A stretch of 58,000 nt of DNA from Diphasiastrum complanatum (lineage: Eukaryota > Streptophyta > Lycopodiopsida > Lycopodiales > Lycopodiaceae). Position 1 is the stretch's first letter; each line of letters starts with the position of its first letter. Location: the NCBI GenBank assembly GCA_029204225.1, contig CM055095.1, forward strand, positions 42,994,223 to 43,052,222, in the 5' to 3' direction. Both the position numbers and the translations under genes were made by a program. The notes under the pieces were generated by a model. The model was not told where the DNA came from. It saw only the letters and a program-made list of their open reading frames with translations, and ran no database searches. Shown here piece after piece: positions 22,771 to 34,099 of this stretch.

Positions 22771-23629
22771 AGATTTGCTTCCTCGGTTGGGCAACACTCA
22801 GAATGTAAATGGTTTATTGATGTCTTGTTTCATCTAGCGTCCTTCTTGCATGCTGTAGACTTTTCTCCCTACTCAAAACTTTTTGTGATTTAATTTTTTC
22901 TTTCATAGCTCTACTATTGATCTTTTGGCCACCTTTGGGGCCCTAGTTCTACTACCTTTGGTGTGGAGTCCATTTTACCTCGGAATCAAACTCTACTACC
23001 CATTTCTTCTAGAGGTGTGGGTCTTATGTCGATGGTGTATTCTACATTTTCAGCTTTACTTGGGAGTCGCACGTGCCTTACCTTCTCAGTTCCTTTATAA
23101 CCATTGCCCTCTTTTGGTAGATTGCATCTCTCTATCTTTTCAGCACCTCCTCATCACTACATGAGAGCTTCTCCCCCTCTCTGCTCAAGCACGTCTTCTT
23201 TATTTTGAGCAACTTCTCACTTTCAGCTCAGATCACTTGTAGGAAACTCGATAGCTCATGCAGAAACTCACTCTTTTTAGCATCTTTTGGTGTTGCATCA
23301 AGCTCAGTTTCTTTCTTGTGCGGGTCTAGGTATGGGAGCTTGGTTGTCAACTTGTCTTGTTATTCCATATTTTCGGTTGTCTTAGACATCTTCACCAATG
23401 GTCTTCGTCTTCACTTGGGGCTACCTCATCATTCCACATGGGGTCTCACCAGGTGTGCATGTGGTTAACCTATTGATGCTCTTGCTATCCACCTGCTCTA
23501 ATGTCCTTCTAGACATGACCAGACAACTACGCATGATGTTGATAGACATGCAGTAGTTGCTATAGCCCGAGATGCACAACAACAAAAAGCAGTGGTTTCT
23601 GACATAAAATCGTGAAAAAAAAATTCACC

Positions 23630-23945
23630 AAATGTCGGGATGTCAGAGGATCTATCACAAGCCATGTCGAAAAATCTGTCACAAAGGATCTGTCAAAATT
23701 CGACACGTCAAAATCCGACAGATCTTCATTTCCGGCTACCGGATGACCACCGGAGTGTAATTCAAATTCGATGTCGAAATCTGTCACATTCATAGATGTC
23801 GGAGACCGACAAATAACTGTCGCCATGCAGCAGTTGTTTGGGGACACAATGTGGAAAATGATAGTCCACGTGGATGTTGAAAACTGACAGATATTCCCAG
23901 TGTCGGATTCCGACATCTCTGCAAATTTTCGACAGACAGAGGGCA
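23630..23945. repeat. CACTA subterminal repeat array, left
   Basis: About ten copies of TGTCG(A/G)-type motifs occur in both orientations, including the palindrome GTGTCGGATTCCGACA near 23900. CACTA transposons usually carry such arrays next to their ends. In maize En/Spm they bind TNPA through a motif beginning CCGACA; binding here is inferred. Confidence 0.8.
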
Positions 23946-24119
23946 TTTTTAAATCTGTTAGAAATTTTTTACATTTGTAAAAATTCAAACAACGTTGAAA
24001 CGTTTTCTGTGAACAAGTTTGAAACGTTTTCTTGCATTTTAGGGTTTATTTACAACTTCACTTGCAAATTAACTAAGTGAATAACAATTCACAACTTCAT
24101 AACTAATGTATGAAAATTA

Positions 24120-25480
24120 CAATCCATTTGTCAATGCTCAGTTGTGGAAGTATGGAAGAGGAGCGGATGGTCACACATCAAATCTAGAAGAGATTGAGGT
24201 TTGCTTTAAAAGCTAACACACTTATGGCATTTATTATATTTTTTTAAATACTAGGATATCTAGGTAATCATTGACTTGTTTAAATGACACATTCTCTGTC
24301 GATTTGTTTAGACACACCATCGAATGCCATTACATGGTCTTGATCCATCCATATTAAATTCCAAACGAAGAAAAGTCTCGATACAAATGAGGGAACAAAG
24401 AATAAAAAAAATAGAAGAAGGTGTTAGTGGATTGCTGCAAACATCTGATGAGGAAGACGTTGCAGTTGATGATAATGATACTGAGGTACTACACGATGAA
24501 TCAATGCATGACTTGTTTCAATCATATTTTAAAACCAACAATGAACGTGCACACTCAACGGGTGGAGAGAACATGGATGAAAGTGAAGAGTTGCATGATG
24601 ATGAAAATGAAATATTACTACGCAAAGAAGCCAACACTCCCTTATAAATGCATTATACTGTTTGTTAGAATTTAGAGTTATGCATTCATTTTTACAAACA
24701 CAATATTATTTTTCAATGTATTACAAAAAATACTTCTAAAAGACAATGTGATGCCGGGAACGCGAAAATAAGCTCGAAACATGTTGAGCAAGCTTGGAAT
24801 GGATTACGAAAAGGTTCATGGCTGTCCAAGTGACCACATTTTATATAGGGGTGTGCATTCAGAGAAAGATCAATGTCCAACATGTGGCACATCACCATAT
24901 AGAACAGTCATTCAAGGATCGAGTGTGTCACAAAAAGTGTTACGTCATTTTCGTGTCATTCCACGACTACAACGTTTGTTTTGATGCAGGTCTTTGGCAC
25001 AACTAGTAGATTGGCATATTAAGAATTGATCTACAGATGATGTTATGCAGGTACCAAGTGACTCACCTGCATGGAAACATATTGATGAGCAATGGTCCGA
25101 GGTAAAAAATGAACCTCGTCATTTACGATTTGGTTTAGCATTTGATGGCATTAATCCTTTCAATGTTCGAGCCTCAACATGGTCCATGTGGCCAGTTGTT
25201 CTTGTTAATTATAATAAACGTGGGTGAATCTGTATAGAAACATATAATTGGTGCAAAGGACACTGTTGCAGCATGTCAAGACTTGGAGATGGCTAAGGTG
25301 AAGAGACCTTATTGGATTCAAAACGATGAAAGTGGAATGACAAGTACTCCTAGCGTGCCATGGATTCTAAAAGCCGGAGAGCTCTCACATGTAAAAAATG
25401 TCATAAGACGAATAAGAACTCCAACTGGCTATGCACATTCCTTGTGCAACCATTAGAGCAGTTCTAAATCCAAAAAAGAC
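24120..25480 (+). pseudogene. CACTA transposase (TNP2 family), N-terminal and central exons
   Basis: An upstream piece (24130-24190) gives LWKYGRGADGHTSNLEEIE, and an acidic 107-codon frame follows (24324-24647, starting MPLHGLDPSIL). At 24781-25230 the TNP2 family signature is clear: GMDYEKVHGCPSDHILYRGV, then CPTCG, SQKVLRHFRVIPRLQRLF, SDSPAWKHID, HLRFGLAFDGINPFNV, WPVVLVNYN. The C-terminal part (25250-25460) reads DTVAACQDLEMAKVKRPYW, then PSVPWILK and RIRTPTGYAHSL. The centre of the transposase, between the two blocks, is deleted, and there are frame breaks, so this copy cannot encode a whole enzyme. Confidence 0.85.
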
Positions 25481-25679
25481 CCTTTGTAAAGATACTTTTT
25501 ATATTTTTTCTCAAATTTTGCTTACACATGGACCAATCAAAACACTCAAATTTGAAATCTGCGTAACGTACCTCATTCAAATTAAAAAAAGTTTTCTTAA
25601 TAATGCTATAATGCGGTGTCGGGGGCAGCCCACAAACATGACATGTTATTCATAGTATAATATGCAATTATAACTTAAT

Positions 25680-26075
25680 AATAGCATAACTCTTTAACCG
25701 TAGCTCTGATTGAGATGAAAATTATATCGTTGGAAAGCGCTCGACAAGAGCTTTTCAATGGTATCTAGATTACTACTTTTGAGCTACCGTTCAAAAGTTA
25801 TGGCCGACCAAAATTTTAGACCCCAAAAAAAAAAGTCCACATATCTCTCTCGTGCGCGGATAGAGTACCCTCTCACTGAGAGGGTACTCTATCCCTGCAC
25901 AAGAGAGATATGTGGAATTTTTTTTTTTTTGGTTTGAAACTTTGGCCGGCCATAACTTTTGAACGATAGCTTGGAAGTAAGCAATGTAGGGTACCATTGG
26001 AAACCTCTTGTTGAGCGCTTTCAAAGAGTATAATTTTCGTCTCAATCGGAGCTGTGGTTAAAAAGTTATGCTATT
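25680..26075. mobile_element. Foldback/MITE-like element with ~195-bp inverted arms
   Basis: AATAGCATAAC at 25680 matches GTTATGCTATT ending at 26075 in reverse complement, and the arms continue to pair, imperfectly, to the centre. The innermost part is a perfect hairpin: GAGTACCCTCTC at 25863-25874, ACT loop, GAGAGGGTACTC at 25878-25889. It lies inside the CACTA transposase gene, between the TNP2 and DUF4216-like parts. Both arms carry an A- or T-run just outside the hairpin. It has no coding capacity; the open frame over it is an artefact. Confidence 0.85.
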
Positions 26076-26284
26076 TTAAATGAACTACAAATGGTAATGT
26101 ACATAGAATGGTTAAGCATCAAAACTAGTGTGGGAAGAAATGAAAAAAAAATTGGGCAGAAAATGAATTTATTTTGTTAATTTACATTAATAAACTTTGT
26201 CAATCTACTTGGCATTCCTTAAAGAGTCTTTCTTGGATTCAGAATTCTTCTAATGTCTTTCACCAAAGTGGTTTAAAATCTCAC

Positions 26285-26870
26285 GACTGGCTAAAGATGT
26301 TGATTGCAGCATAATGGCAAACTTTCAACAGAAGAGTTGTCTAATGCAAACGGCACAAACATCATTTTAGGTGACCTAGGCTATGTCGGCACACTTCAAC
26401 ATATTTATGAGGTCGACTATGGAAGTAATGGAAAATACTTGATCTTTGATGTGAAATGTTTCAAAGACTTTTTTGTTCGATCGCTTTGAACACAAATTGT
26501 GATCACATTGTGCACTGATTTTATTTGTCTATTGTAGATCATACTTCATCCGGATCGATTATCCCCTCAGTAATTATATGTTGTCCAACCCAATACAAGA
26601 TCACAACATATATTTTAAGACAAAGATATTGCATCAAATATGTCAAACGACTTGCACGAGAAATCGGAAATCGATCCACTTGATCGAGCAAGAAATCCAA
26701 GTTCTATTTGATGCTGAAATCATCGAAGAAGAAATCGCAAATGAAAATATGAACGTAGACAGGAAATCGCCGATGAGAATGCCACGTTTCGATGAAGAAT
26801 GGCCAGAGGAAGAAAGTGATGATGAAGATGATCATAGCTCTTATACTCATGGGCGAAGAAATTTATGATT
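26285..26870 (+). pseudogene. CACTA transposase C-terminal region (DUF4216-like)
   Basis: A 61-codon frame at 26304 has GDLGYVGTLQHIYEVDYGSN followed by KYLIFDVKCF, which matches the Y-G-x-(I/L)-x-x-I-x-E-(L/V)-D-Y-G pattern of DUF4216, a domain commonly attached to plant CACTA transposases. A 96-codon frame at 26578-26868 follows, and it ends in an acidic stretch (EEWPEEESDDEDDHSS), common at the end of these proteins. The pieces are not in one frame, so introns or breaks lie between them. Confidence 0.65.
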
Positions 26871-27119
26871 GCACTTAGAATTGGATTCAGATTAGTGTAT
26901 GGACTTAGATAAGGACGAGAATGAGACACTATTTGATGAGCAATGTAATGAGAATATTGACTTATAATATTGACTCACAATTCAAATGTTATTACAAAGA
27001 CTGCTTGCACCAGTATCACAAAGATTGTATGCACACTATTGGCATGACCTCAAGTTTCAACTTTGAGTATTCAATTATGTATTGTGGACCTAAGTTGCAC
27101 CCCCTTCTGGAATGATGTG

Positions 27120-28060
27120 TTCCAATCGCGTTCTAGAAAGCTACGTTCCGGAACGGATCCGGGTCTAGAAAGCTGCATTGTAGAATGTAAGGGACATGCG
27201 TTGGATTGTGTTCAAAGTTTACTGAATGTTAGTTGATGGGTTGTGGACCCGAACAAACCCATAAAGCTGTTTTCTAGACACATAAGAGGAATAGCACATA
27301 ATATATTTTGATGGACTTGGATATGATATTAGGATTTTCTCACTCCTACACTCAACCAAATTAAACCTTATTAGCCTCAATCAAAGCTCATTAGCCTCAC
27401 CAATTAATAAGAGTTACCCTCAAATCTCTCTTTCTTTCACTCTTCATATCTCTATTACCAATGAGGATTGTGAGGAGAAAAGGAGTTTTCAATTGAGGAG
27501 CAAATGAGCTAATGAGCGATTTTCAAAAGGAGGCGCTATCATCATTGTTGATTGTGAGAAGCATAGAGAGTGCTAGCTAAGGAGTAGAGTAGATGAGGTT
27601 ATGCGGGATTTCAAGACAAACAAACACATGCAAGGTGCATTGACCCCTTGAGTATTGCGAAGAAAATTGAGCATGAAACTTCAACCATGTATGATTAAGT
27701 GAACTTGAGCACTTAGGAGATTGTGACATACCTTTTTAGCAATATATACCAACACATCCCTTAAACTACTGCATGAATCAAAATGGACCTCCATGGCTTA
27801 CTATGAACATATGCTAGTCTACAAAGACTAGGACCTATGGCTTTGATATTTGATGATCGTAGATATGAGACGATGCTAGTTGTAAAATTAGTTCAATAAT
27901 AGACAAAGGATTGACACCCGAATGTATTTGTGAATGATATATCTCAAGGACCCCTTAAATCCGTGATCTTACTTTTATGCTTATTAATATAAGATGAAAG
28001 CCTAAATCATCTTTACGGACATACCCTATAATCTCAAAGATGGAGATGTTATATTGAACC
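27120..28060. other. CACTA element 3' region, no gene recognised
   Basis: About 940 bases inside the CACTA element lack long frames or visible repeats. A weak plus-strand duplication of TTCTAGAAAGCT and TCTAGAAAGCT near 27130-27175 was seen. Confidence 0.4.
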
Positions 28061-28081
28061 CAAGAACCGAAACCCATGTTT

Positions 28082-28085
<4 letters not shown>

Positions 28086-28129
<44 letters not shown>
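28086..28129. repeat. (CT)n microsatellite
   Basis: About 22 CT units inside the CACTA element, followed by (CA)n and (CTAT)n-like tracts to about 28360. Confidence 0.95.
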
Positions 28130-28135
<6 letters not shown>

Positions 28136-28414
28136 AATTTCTTTTCTCAAAACAAAAAATTGAAACCAAAAATCAAAGTCAACTCATTCTCTGTCTCTTT
28201 CATTCTCAATTTCTCTCTCACAAATTCAATCACTCACACACACACACTCTCTTTAAAAATCAAATGTCAAATTTTTTTACACACACACAACCTCTATCTA
28301 TTTATCTCTCTCCCTATCTATCTATCTATCTATTTATCTCTTTCTATCTATCTATCAATCTAGAATATGTAAAATCAACTAAATTAATAAATGAAAACCT
28401 CCAAAATATGAATC

Positions 28415-28545
28415 TCCAAGCTTCCCAAGCTCCAAGCTCCAAGCTCTCCAAGCTCCCAGCTCTCGAAGGTCCCCAAGCTCCAAGCTCTCCAAGCTCCCGA
28501 AGCTCTACAAGCTCCAAGCTCCTCAAGCTCCTCCACTTCCAAGCG
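28415..28545. repeat. AAGCTCC-type minisatellite
   Basis: About 130 bases made of 7-9-bp variants of CAAGCTCC, just inside the right subterminal array of the CACTA element. On the minus strand it reads as a Leu/Glu/Gly-rich peptide, which is a by-product of the repeat. Confidence 0.85.
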
Positions 28546-28584
28546 CCAAGATTTCTCTGGAAAGGTAGTGGGAAGCTATACAAA

Positions 28585-28935
28585 CACAGTGTCGGAATCT
28601 GACATCCATAGGATCCATTGAATTCCGACATAATTTTTAGAACCCAAAACGTCCAATCATCGACATGGATTGCTGATCTGGATGTCGGAATCTGACATAT
28701 TTAATAATGTGTCGGATTCCGGCATCCAACTAGGATGCCAGCTCAAAGAAAGTTTGCCACATGGCACCCACGTCGGATGTCGAAATTTGTCACAGATTTT
28801 ATATGTCGAATTCGACATCCAATTTAAAATTCTAGAGTTTGTTTTTACGGGGATTTGACAGAGGTGTCGCATAGCGACATGTCGGATTCCGACATTTAAT
28901 GGGATTTTCCGAAATTCGTCACAACCACATGTCGG
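28585..28935. repeat. CACTA subterminal repeat array, right
   Basis: More than ten TGTCGGA/TCCGACA motifs in both orientations. Best palindromes are GTGTCGGATTCCGGCA near 28710 and ATGTCGAATTCGACAT near 28803. The same motif family is present in the left array and in the second CACTA element at 33640-34000 and 41700-42060. Confidence 0.85.
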
Positions 28936-28961
28936 AATGAGCGCGTTTTGTAGTAGTGATG

Positions 28962-30488
28962 GAGGATTTCATGTCCTCAGAGAATAGTCTCATATTTTAC
29001 CTTATCTCGCTTCTTACTCTTCATGCAAGCTTGTCGACATTCTGGGCTTCATAGATGTTGTTGCTGATCCCACATAGCAATCTTCGCTCTTGTTTGAGCT
29101 TGGGTTTTGTCTTTTCCTTGGGGATGTATATATATTTCTCATCATTGTACCTATTGATTTTTTTAATAAATAAATGCACCACTGTGTTTCTTCTTGGTTC
29201 CAACATATCTCCCAAAGGTATACATAAGATTTTTAAAAGAAGTCCTAGATTTCATTGTGTCATTGTGTTGCCACATCAGATTGAACCCGCATGCCCAGAA
29301 TCTATAAATTCAAAACATACCACGGTTATATAACTTATGGCGTTATCTTCCACGATGGACTTATCCCCGCGCGATTAACAGGTCAAAATTAGCCCCCCGC
29401 GCTTTCACAAACTATATATTCAAATCTTTCGATTAACGCTCTTGCTGTTGCGTGTTCTTTCTGGTACTCGTGTGCCATGAGGGTTTTATTTCCTTCTTGT
29501 GTTTCTACCTCATCGCTATTTCTCCAGCCGTCTAGTTTGTAGTTTTTATAACATTTTCCTAACCTGACCATCTTCTTTCTTTTTCTATTATTTTTCAGTC
29601 CAGAATTCAAGCGGCACATCAAGCGATTTTGCTCTAACGCTCATCACCGGTATGCAGTTTCTTTTATTAGCTATAACAACTATATTGTTTTGAGCATTGG
29701 TACGACAAGAATTTGGTGCTGCTTTGCAATGTCAGTTCAAACGCTTTCTTATGACTGCATATTTTTCTCCTGTTCGCTAATGTCTGTGTTTTCACTTCCA
29801 GTATAGCTAGACAATGTTTGGACGCTCTGACTTTTCTTGATGAGATGTTCGTATATTTATTGAATTACGTATGTCAAGAATCACGTCAAAATATGGTTTT
29901 ATCAATAAATGGTAGAGTCTAGACCTGAAATAGTTTGATACAGATCAGGATGTAGGTTACCTACGCTTCGTTCGTCGGAATATTTGCCATAAGATAGGAT
30001 GACGGGTAACGATCGACGCGCAGAATAAAGCTCGCTATCGATGAATGAACGACATAATATTATCATCGTCGTAATAGAGCGTGTGAGAAATGTTACTACT
30101 CAGATATATTTCATCGACCAATACACTAGTGACTGACGAAAGAACTGCTTCCGCTGGAAGAAATGATGCAACTAATCTAGCTTTTTGGGAAATATACCTG
30201 GTATTGCATGACGTGATTAAACATTCAGACAAGGCGATAAGCTCTTCTTTTGGTAATTTGGCCATAATGGAAGAGTCAGCACCTAGTGTTAGAGACAATA
30301 TTTATGTGTTATTGCCTTTGAGAGACCAATTTTAGCGGACGGCGCTCAAACAATTGTCATTCTTTCTATAAGGAAAGTCATAATCCAGAAGCTCTGTCAA
30401 GTCTGCAAGGTCTGAACATGTATCTCACTTTTAATCTGTTTGGGGAGCATTTCCATCTTGACCCCAATGCTGTCTTATTGGGAATTGT
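28962..30488. other. Region with scattered short frames, no firm gene
   Basis: Minus 29215-29021 encodes a basic 64-residue frame, and minus 30298-30035 an 87-residue frame (KLPKEELIALSECL) ahead of a possible donor. A candidate 51-bp exon lies at about 29599-29649 on the plus strand, between TTATTTTTCAG and CACCG|GTATGC, with a TATA-like TATATATTC at about 29411. None of these could be joined into a convincing gene. Confidence 0.3.
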
Positions 30489-32102
30489 TATCTATGATAT
30501 CTTGCACGTTCCACTTTTATGGTCACTGAGACTATTTCAAGCACTTACTGGTCAAGTGACTGCTCTGTGACTAGTATCAGTGTCAGATTTCACTCTAGCT
30601 TTGTCCGACTGGTATCAGAGCCTTCGTAATGCTCCAGAAAAAAATAGGTTCCTAAATAGTTGCTTGGTTTTTAAGAAGAAATGAGCAGAGTTTGGGAGGA
30701 ATTTAGAATCGAAAGCAACCAAAAGACTGGAATGGAATAAAGAAAACAAGAGCTTTTGCATCTATAAAATGGGGCATAGATCTAAAGAGCCTTTTCCATA
30801 AATTCGTTCTGGTGCTTGTACATTGTCAGTAACAAAAAGGTGCTTATATCTAAAAGTTGATCTCAAACAAGGTATTTTTTAGGAAATAGCATTTTTAGGT
30901 TTGGCATGTAGCTCTGAGGTTTTAGTATTTCATAGAATCCTGCCCCCAAAAGACTTTATGGATTAGATAATTGGTTTTGTTGGCCCATGGTTAGGATAGA
31001 ATGTCATCATCTTGTCTTGCTCCCACAAGAGGAGATGATAATCCATTATATCCTTAACATGGGTCAACGTCAACCACCCATTATCTATAGACAATGTGTG
31101 TCATGGAAATCTTTAAAAAGAAAAAGGAAATAATTTTCAATCTTTTGTTGTTCCATCCATGAGTGCTAAGTATTTTCAGGATTCCAAAATCCAAGATAGC
31201 TTCGTATTTTGAAGGCTGAAAATTACACCCAGTCAAATTTGTACAAAATAATGAGGTCCCACTTTTATGGCCTAAGCGATGGTAATCTCCAAACTCAGTA
31301 TAAAATGACGATTCATGTAAGATTCGAGTAGACACACATTATGTGTTTGAGGAGCCTTGCCTTAGCACTAATAGTGCACATCTTACTGTAAGGCTACAAC
31401 AATCCATGAAGTGCACCTATGCCATGAATTTATCTTGCCTCAAAGTCTCATAAAAAGTTGTTTAACTCATTCTTTAAGTTAGTGGACGGGCCTAATGCAC
31501 TTTATGTCATAAAGTTTGAAGACTTTGATGGAATATTATCCTATCCACATTGAAACCAATGGGCTTTGTGTGGGCATATGCACTTCATGTCACAAAGTTC
31601 AAGGATTTTTATGGGCATAGTATCCTATATCTACTATGAAGCCCATGGCTTTTGTTGTGCTATAAACACTTCATACACAATTGTCCATACATTTTTCATC
31701 TCAATATAACAAACTTCATAAGTAGTTGTAAGCAAGAAATATCAATGCAACCCATTAGAGTTGGTCAAAGAGAGCCAAGTCCTTATGCCTTTCAAAACAT
31801 CCAACAATAAATTGTCTCTCTTCTTCAACTAGATATAAGCACTTCAAAAAGATCTTTAGAATTTGTCAATGATGAAACACATGACACAAAGTTTAATTTA
31901 ATAAAACAGAGATATCTCAAAAGTCATGTTACATAAGACCGACTTTACTTTGAGAATTAAGAGAGATACCGTGCTGTGGAAATCCATTCTCTGATAACGA
32001 AACAAATCATTTCGAACTGAATAATTTGATATTGCGAAAGATATTAAGTATTAGAGCTTGCGCTATGATATAGTAATAAAATTAGGCCCTAAAGAATCAA
32101 CA
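30489..32102 (-). other. Non-coding internal region of a minus-strand copia-like element
   Basis: The 1.6 kb next to the minus-strand primer site at 32103-32113 has no gag or pol motif. Near 31495-31660 an imperfect tandem repeat of about 90 bp is seen (GCACTT(T/C)ATGTCA(T/C)AAAGTT, then TATCCTAT). It could be a long leader, or the inside of a non-autonomous element. Short minus frames here have no recognised domain. Confidence 0.4.
30610..30622 (+). promoter_or_regulatory. Primer-binding-site-like motif, plus strand
   Basis: TGGTATCAGAGCC, identical to the copia initiator-Met primer site. It recurs at 38676 in unit B. No LTR end ending in CA was found right before it, so it may mark a damaged element. 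Confidence 0.45.
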
Positions 32103-32113
32103 CTCTGATACCA
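32103..32113 (-). promoter_or_regulatory. Copia primer-binding site, minus strand
   Basis: CTCTGATACCA on the plus strand is TGGTATCAGAG on the minus strand, placed directly beside the LTR that starts TG at 32114. The unit B equivalent is 40169-40179. Confidence 0.75.
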
Positions 32114-33156
32114 TGTTGGAAAGAGCTATGAAAAGATAGGTTGAATAAGATTCGAATAAAAAGAATTCGAACGACAAGAATTTAAACTTATCGTGCGCAG
32201 CGGAATAAACTCTCTTTCTCTTTCTCTTTGCATGTCTACGCCTATCAATTTCGAACAAAACAATAGTGACAAAAATCATGTTCGATCATATAGTAACTAA
32301 CTTTGAAATCACTAATACTACATTGATTACATAACCAAACATTAAGCATTGAATTATCAGACAAATAATTAGTCACGAAGAACTACAGAGATGCATACAT
32401 TCTTATACGAACCTGAACGCAAGAAGAAGATAGATTGATTCAGTATGAAAACGAAATAGATGTAAATGAGTACAACAAGTTGCAGATTGCAGCTGCGTAC
32501 TCTAAGCTATCTCTGAGGGACTAAATATAAGTCTGAATTAAGCGCAACTACTGATAACCAGAAGCACGATAGCAATATGTAATCAACTCTAAAAAAATGA
32601 GCTAGAATGCTCAAGAGTGTCCAGGCTCGCAAGCTTGAGAGAGAGAATGCTAACTATTCAATACTTGATCATTTTAGAACGATATGTGTTTATCTAAGAT
32701 GATAACAACGTAAAAATATGAACAATTATTTATACTATGAAATTAAGTTGTCAAATGCGTCATCCAGTTGGTTGTGATGTGCTGGCATCCATCCAATTAG
32801 GACTTCTCAGAAATTACTTGCTGATTAATGCAAGTCTGTGGCTTTGGTCGTAAACAGTCTGTCTGCAGATTTGAACGTAAACTGTAACTTTGTAGAAATT
32901 AACATAAACTGTAATGCAAAAAATGTGAAGGTCTTCGCCAATGTTATTTCCTTAACATTTGAGGCATCTGGCGTTTTGCGAAAATGTCAAAGTGAGAGAA
33001 AATGCTGAAAGACAAAAATCCCGAAGGTGCCGACATTGTGAGTTGTTTCTGAATAATTATGCAGACTGTGTAAAAACATGAAGGGTGCAGGTTTGGATAA
33101 GAATTGGACTAAGATTAGAAGGTCGATTAGTTGATTAGTAGGAGAATAATCCGACA
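32114..33156 (-). repeat. Copia LTR (1,043 bp), unit A
   Basis: It begins TGTTGGAAAG next to the minus-strand primer site and ends CCGACA just where gypsy RT coding sequence starts (TCCCTTTGGTCTT). The unit B copy is 40180-41221 (1,042 bp). In element orientation it would be the 5' LTR of a minus-strand copia element whose coding part is missing. The outer boundary is inferred from the abrupt start of gypsy sequence. Confidence 0.65.
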
Positions 33157-33597
33157 TCCCTTTGGTCTTACCAACGCTCTTGCCACATTATCGACGATTT
33201 GTGGGAACATTCTTTGATGATATCCTAGTCTTCAATGCTAATGAAGAAGAACACAAAAGACATCTTGATATCATTTTTAACACTCTAATGAAAAATTCAC
33301 TTCTTATTAAGGGAAAGAAAAGTGAATTCTTCCTATAAGAGGTACATTTCTTAGGACATATGATTTCGAATGAAGGAATCCAAATGGACCCTTCCAAGTT
33401 TAAAGCTCTAAAAGATTGGCCAAAACCTAGAAACATTCATGAAATTCGATCCTTTCTAGGCATATGTTCTTACTATAGGAAATTTATTTGACATTTTGCT
33501 CATATAGCTTCACCTCTTCATGAACTCACTAGAAAGAGAGTGAAATTCCATTGGAACAAGAATGAACAAAATTCTCTAATTTCCTTGAGCACTCCCT
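33157..33597 (+). pseudogene. Ty3/gypsy reverse transcriptase fragment, unit A
   Basis: The plus strand encodes PFGLTNA, FVGTFFDDILVFNANEEEH (FDDI is the YVDD-type catalytic motif), HFLGHMIS, KALKDWPKPRNIHEIRSFLG and SYYRKFI, the Ty3/gypsy RT order. A 39-bp segment between LTNAP and RRFVGTF that is present in unit B is missing here, and there are in-frame stops. The fragment is cut off by the CACTA left end. Confidence 0.88.
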
Positions 33598-34099
33598 TAT
33601 CACAGGACCCGTCATGACCACAATAACATATCGCGCAGATTCCAACGTGGGAAATTTCATAATCTGTCACAATCCGACACATTGAAATACGACGTCCCAG
33701 TAAAAAATCCAAAAATTAGAGTTTGGCGGACGAGAATATGGGCAGCAAACAATTTTTAAAATGCACGTCGAAATCCGACATGTCGAATTTTGACATTCAA
33801 ACATGGATATCACCTGGCATGGCTTTTCCAAAAAAAAATACGTGTGATCTGACATGGACATTAGAATCCGACGTCCACATTGGCAATCTGAAAGCTTGTC
33901 CACGACATCTGGTACCTGTCGTCCGAGCCTGAATGGGCACGGATGTCGGATTTCGATGTGTTTTTGAAGTCGTCAGATTCCGACGTCTATTTCATTTTTT
34001 GTATTCGCGTGATCCAGCGCCTTCTCTCTCACTCTGATTTTTTCCATGTTCAAACATCTCTGGAGCGATTGAGGGTGCTTGAAGATCAGTGCTTGAAGA

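Larger units (their letters stand above)
23551..28958 (+). mobile_element. CACTA (En/Spm-type) DNA transposon
   Basis: The right end, read inwards from 28958, is CACTACTACAAAACGCGC, a typical CACTA terminus. A 3-bp ATG follows it (28959-28961), and ATG also precedes the proposed left end at 23548-23550. The left terminus CAGTAGTTGC is a poor match to the right one, so the left boundary is less certain. Dense CGACA/TGTCG subterminal motifs occupy 23630-23940 and 28585-28935. Inside are TNP2-type transposase exons, a DUF4216-like segment, a foldback insertion and low-complexity tracts. Length would be 5,408 bp. Confidence 0.75.

Noticed and set aside
23155-23168. CACTACATGAGA as the left end of the first CACTA element
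   Set aside because: It is about 450 bp from the first subterminal motif, and its preceding bases (CAT) do not match the ATG after the right end.
25791-26045. 84-codon minus frame
   Set aside because: It lies inside the arms of the foldback element and reflects the palindrome, not a gene.
28054-28602. 182-codon plus frame and overlapping minus frames rich in Ser/Leu
   Set aside because: They run through (CT)n, (CTAT)n and the AAGCTCC minisatellite; open frames over such repeats are expected by chance.
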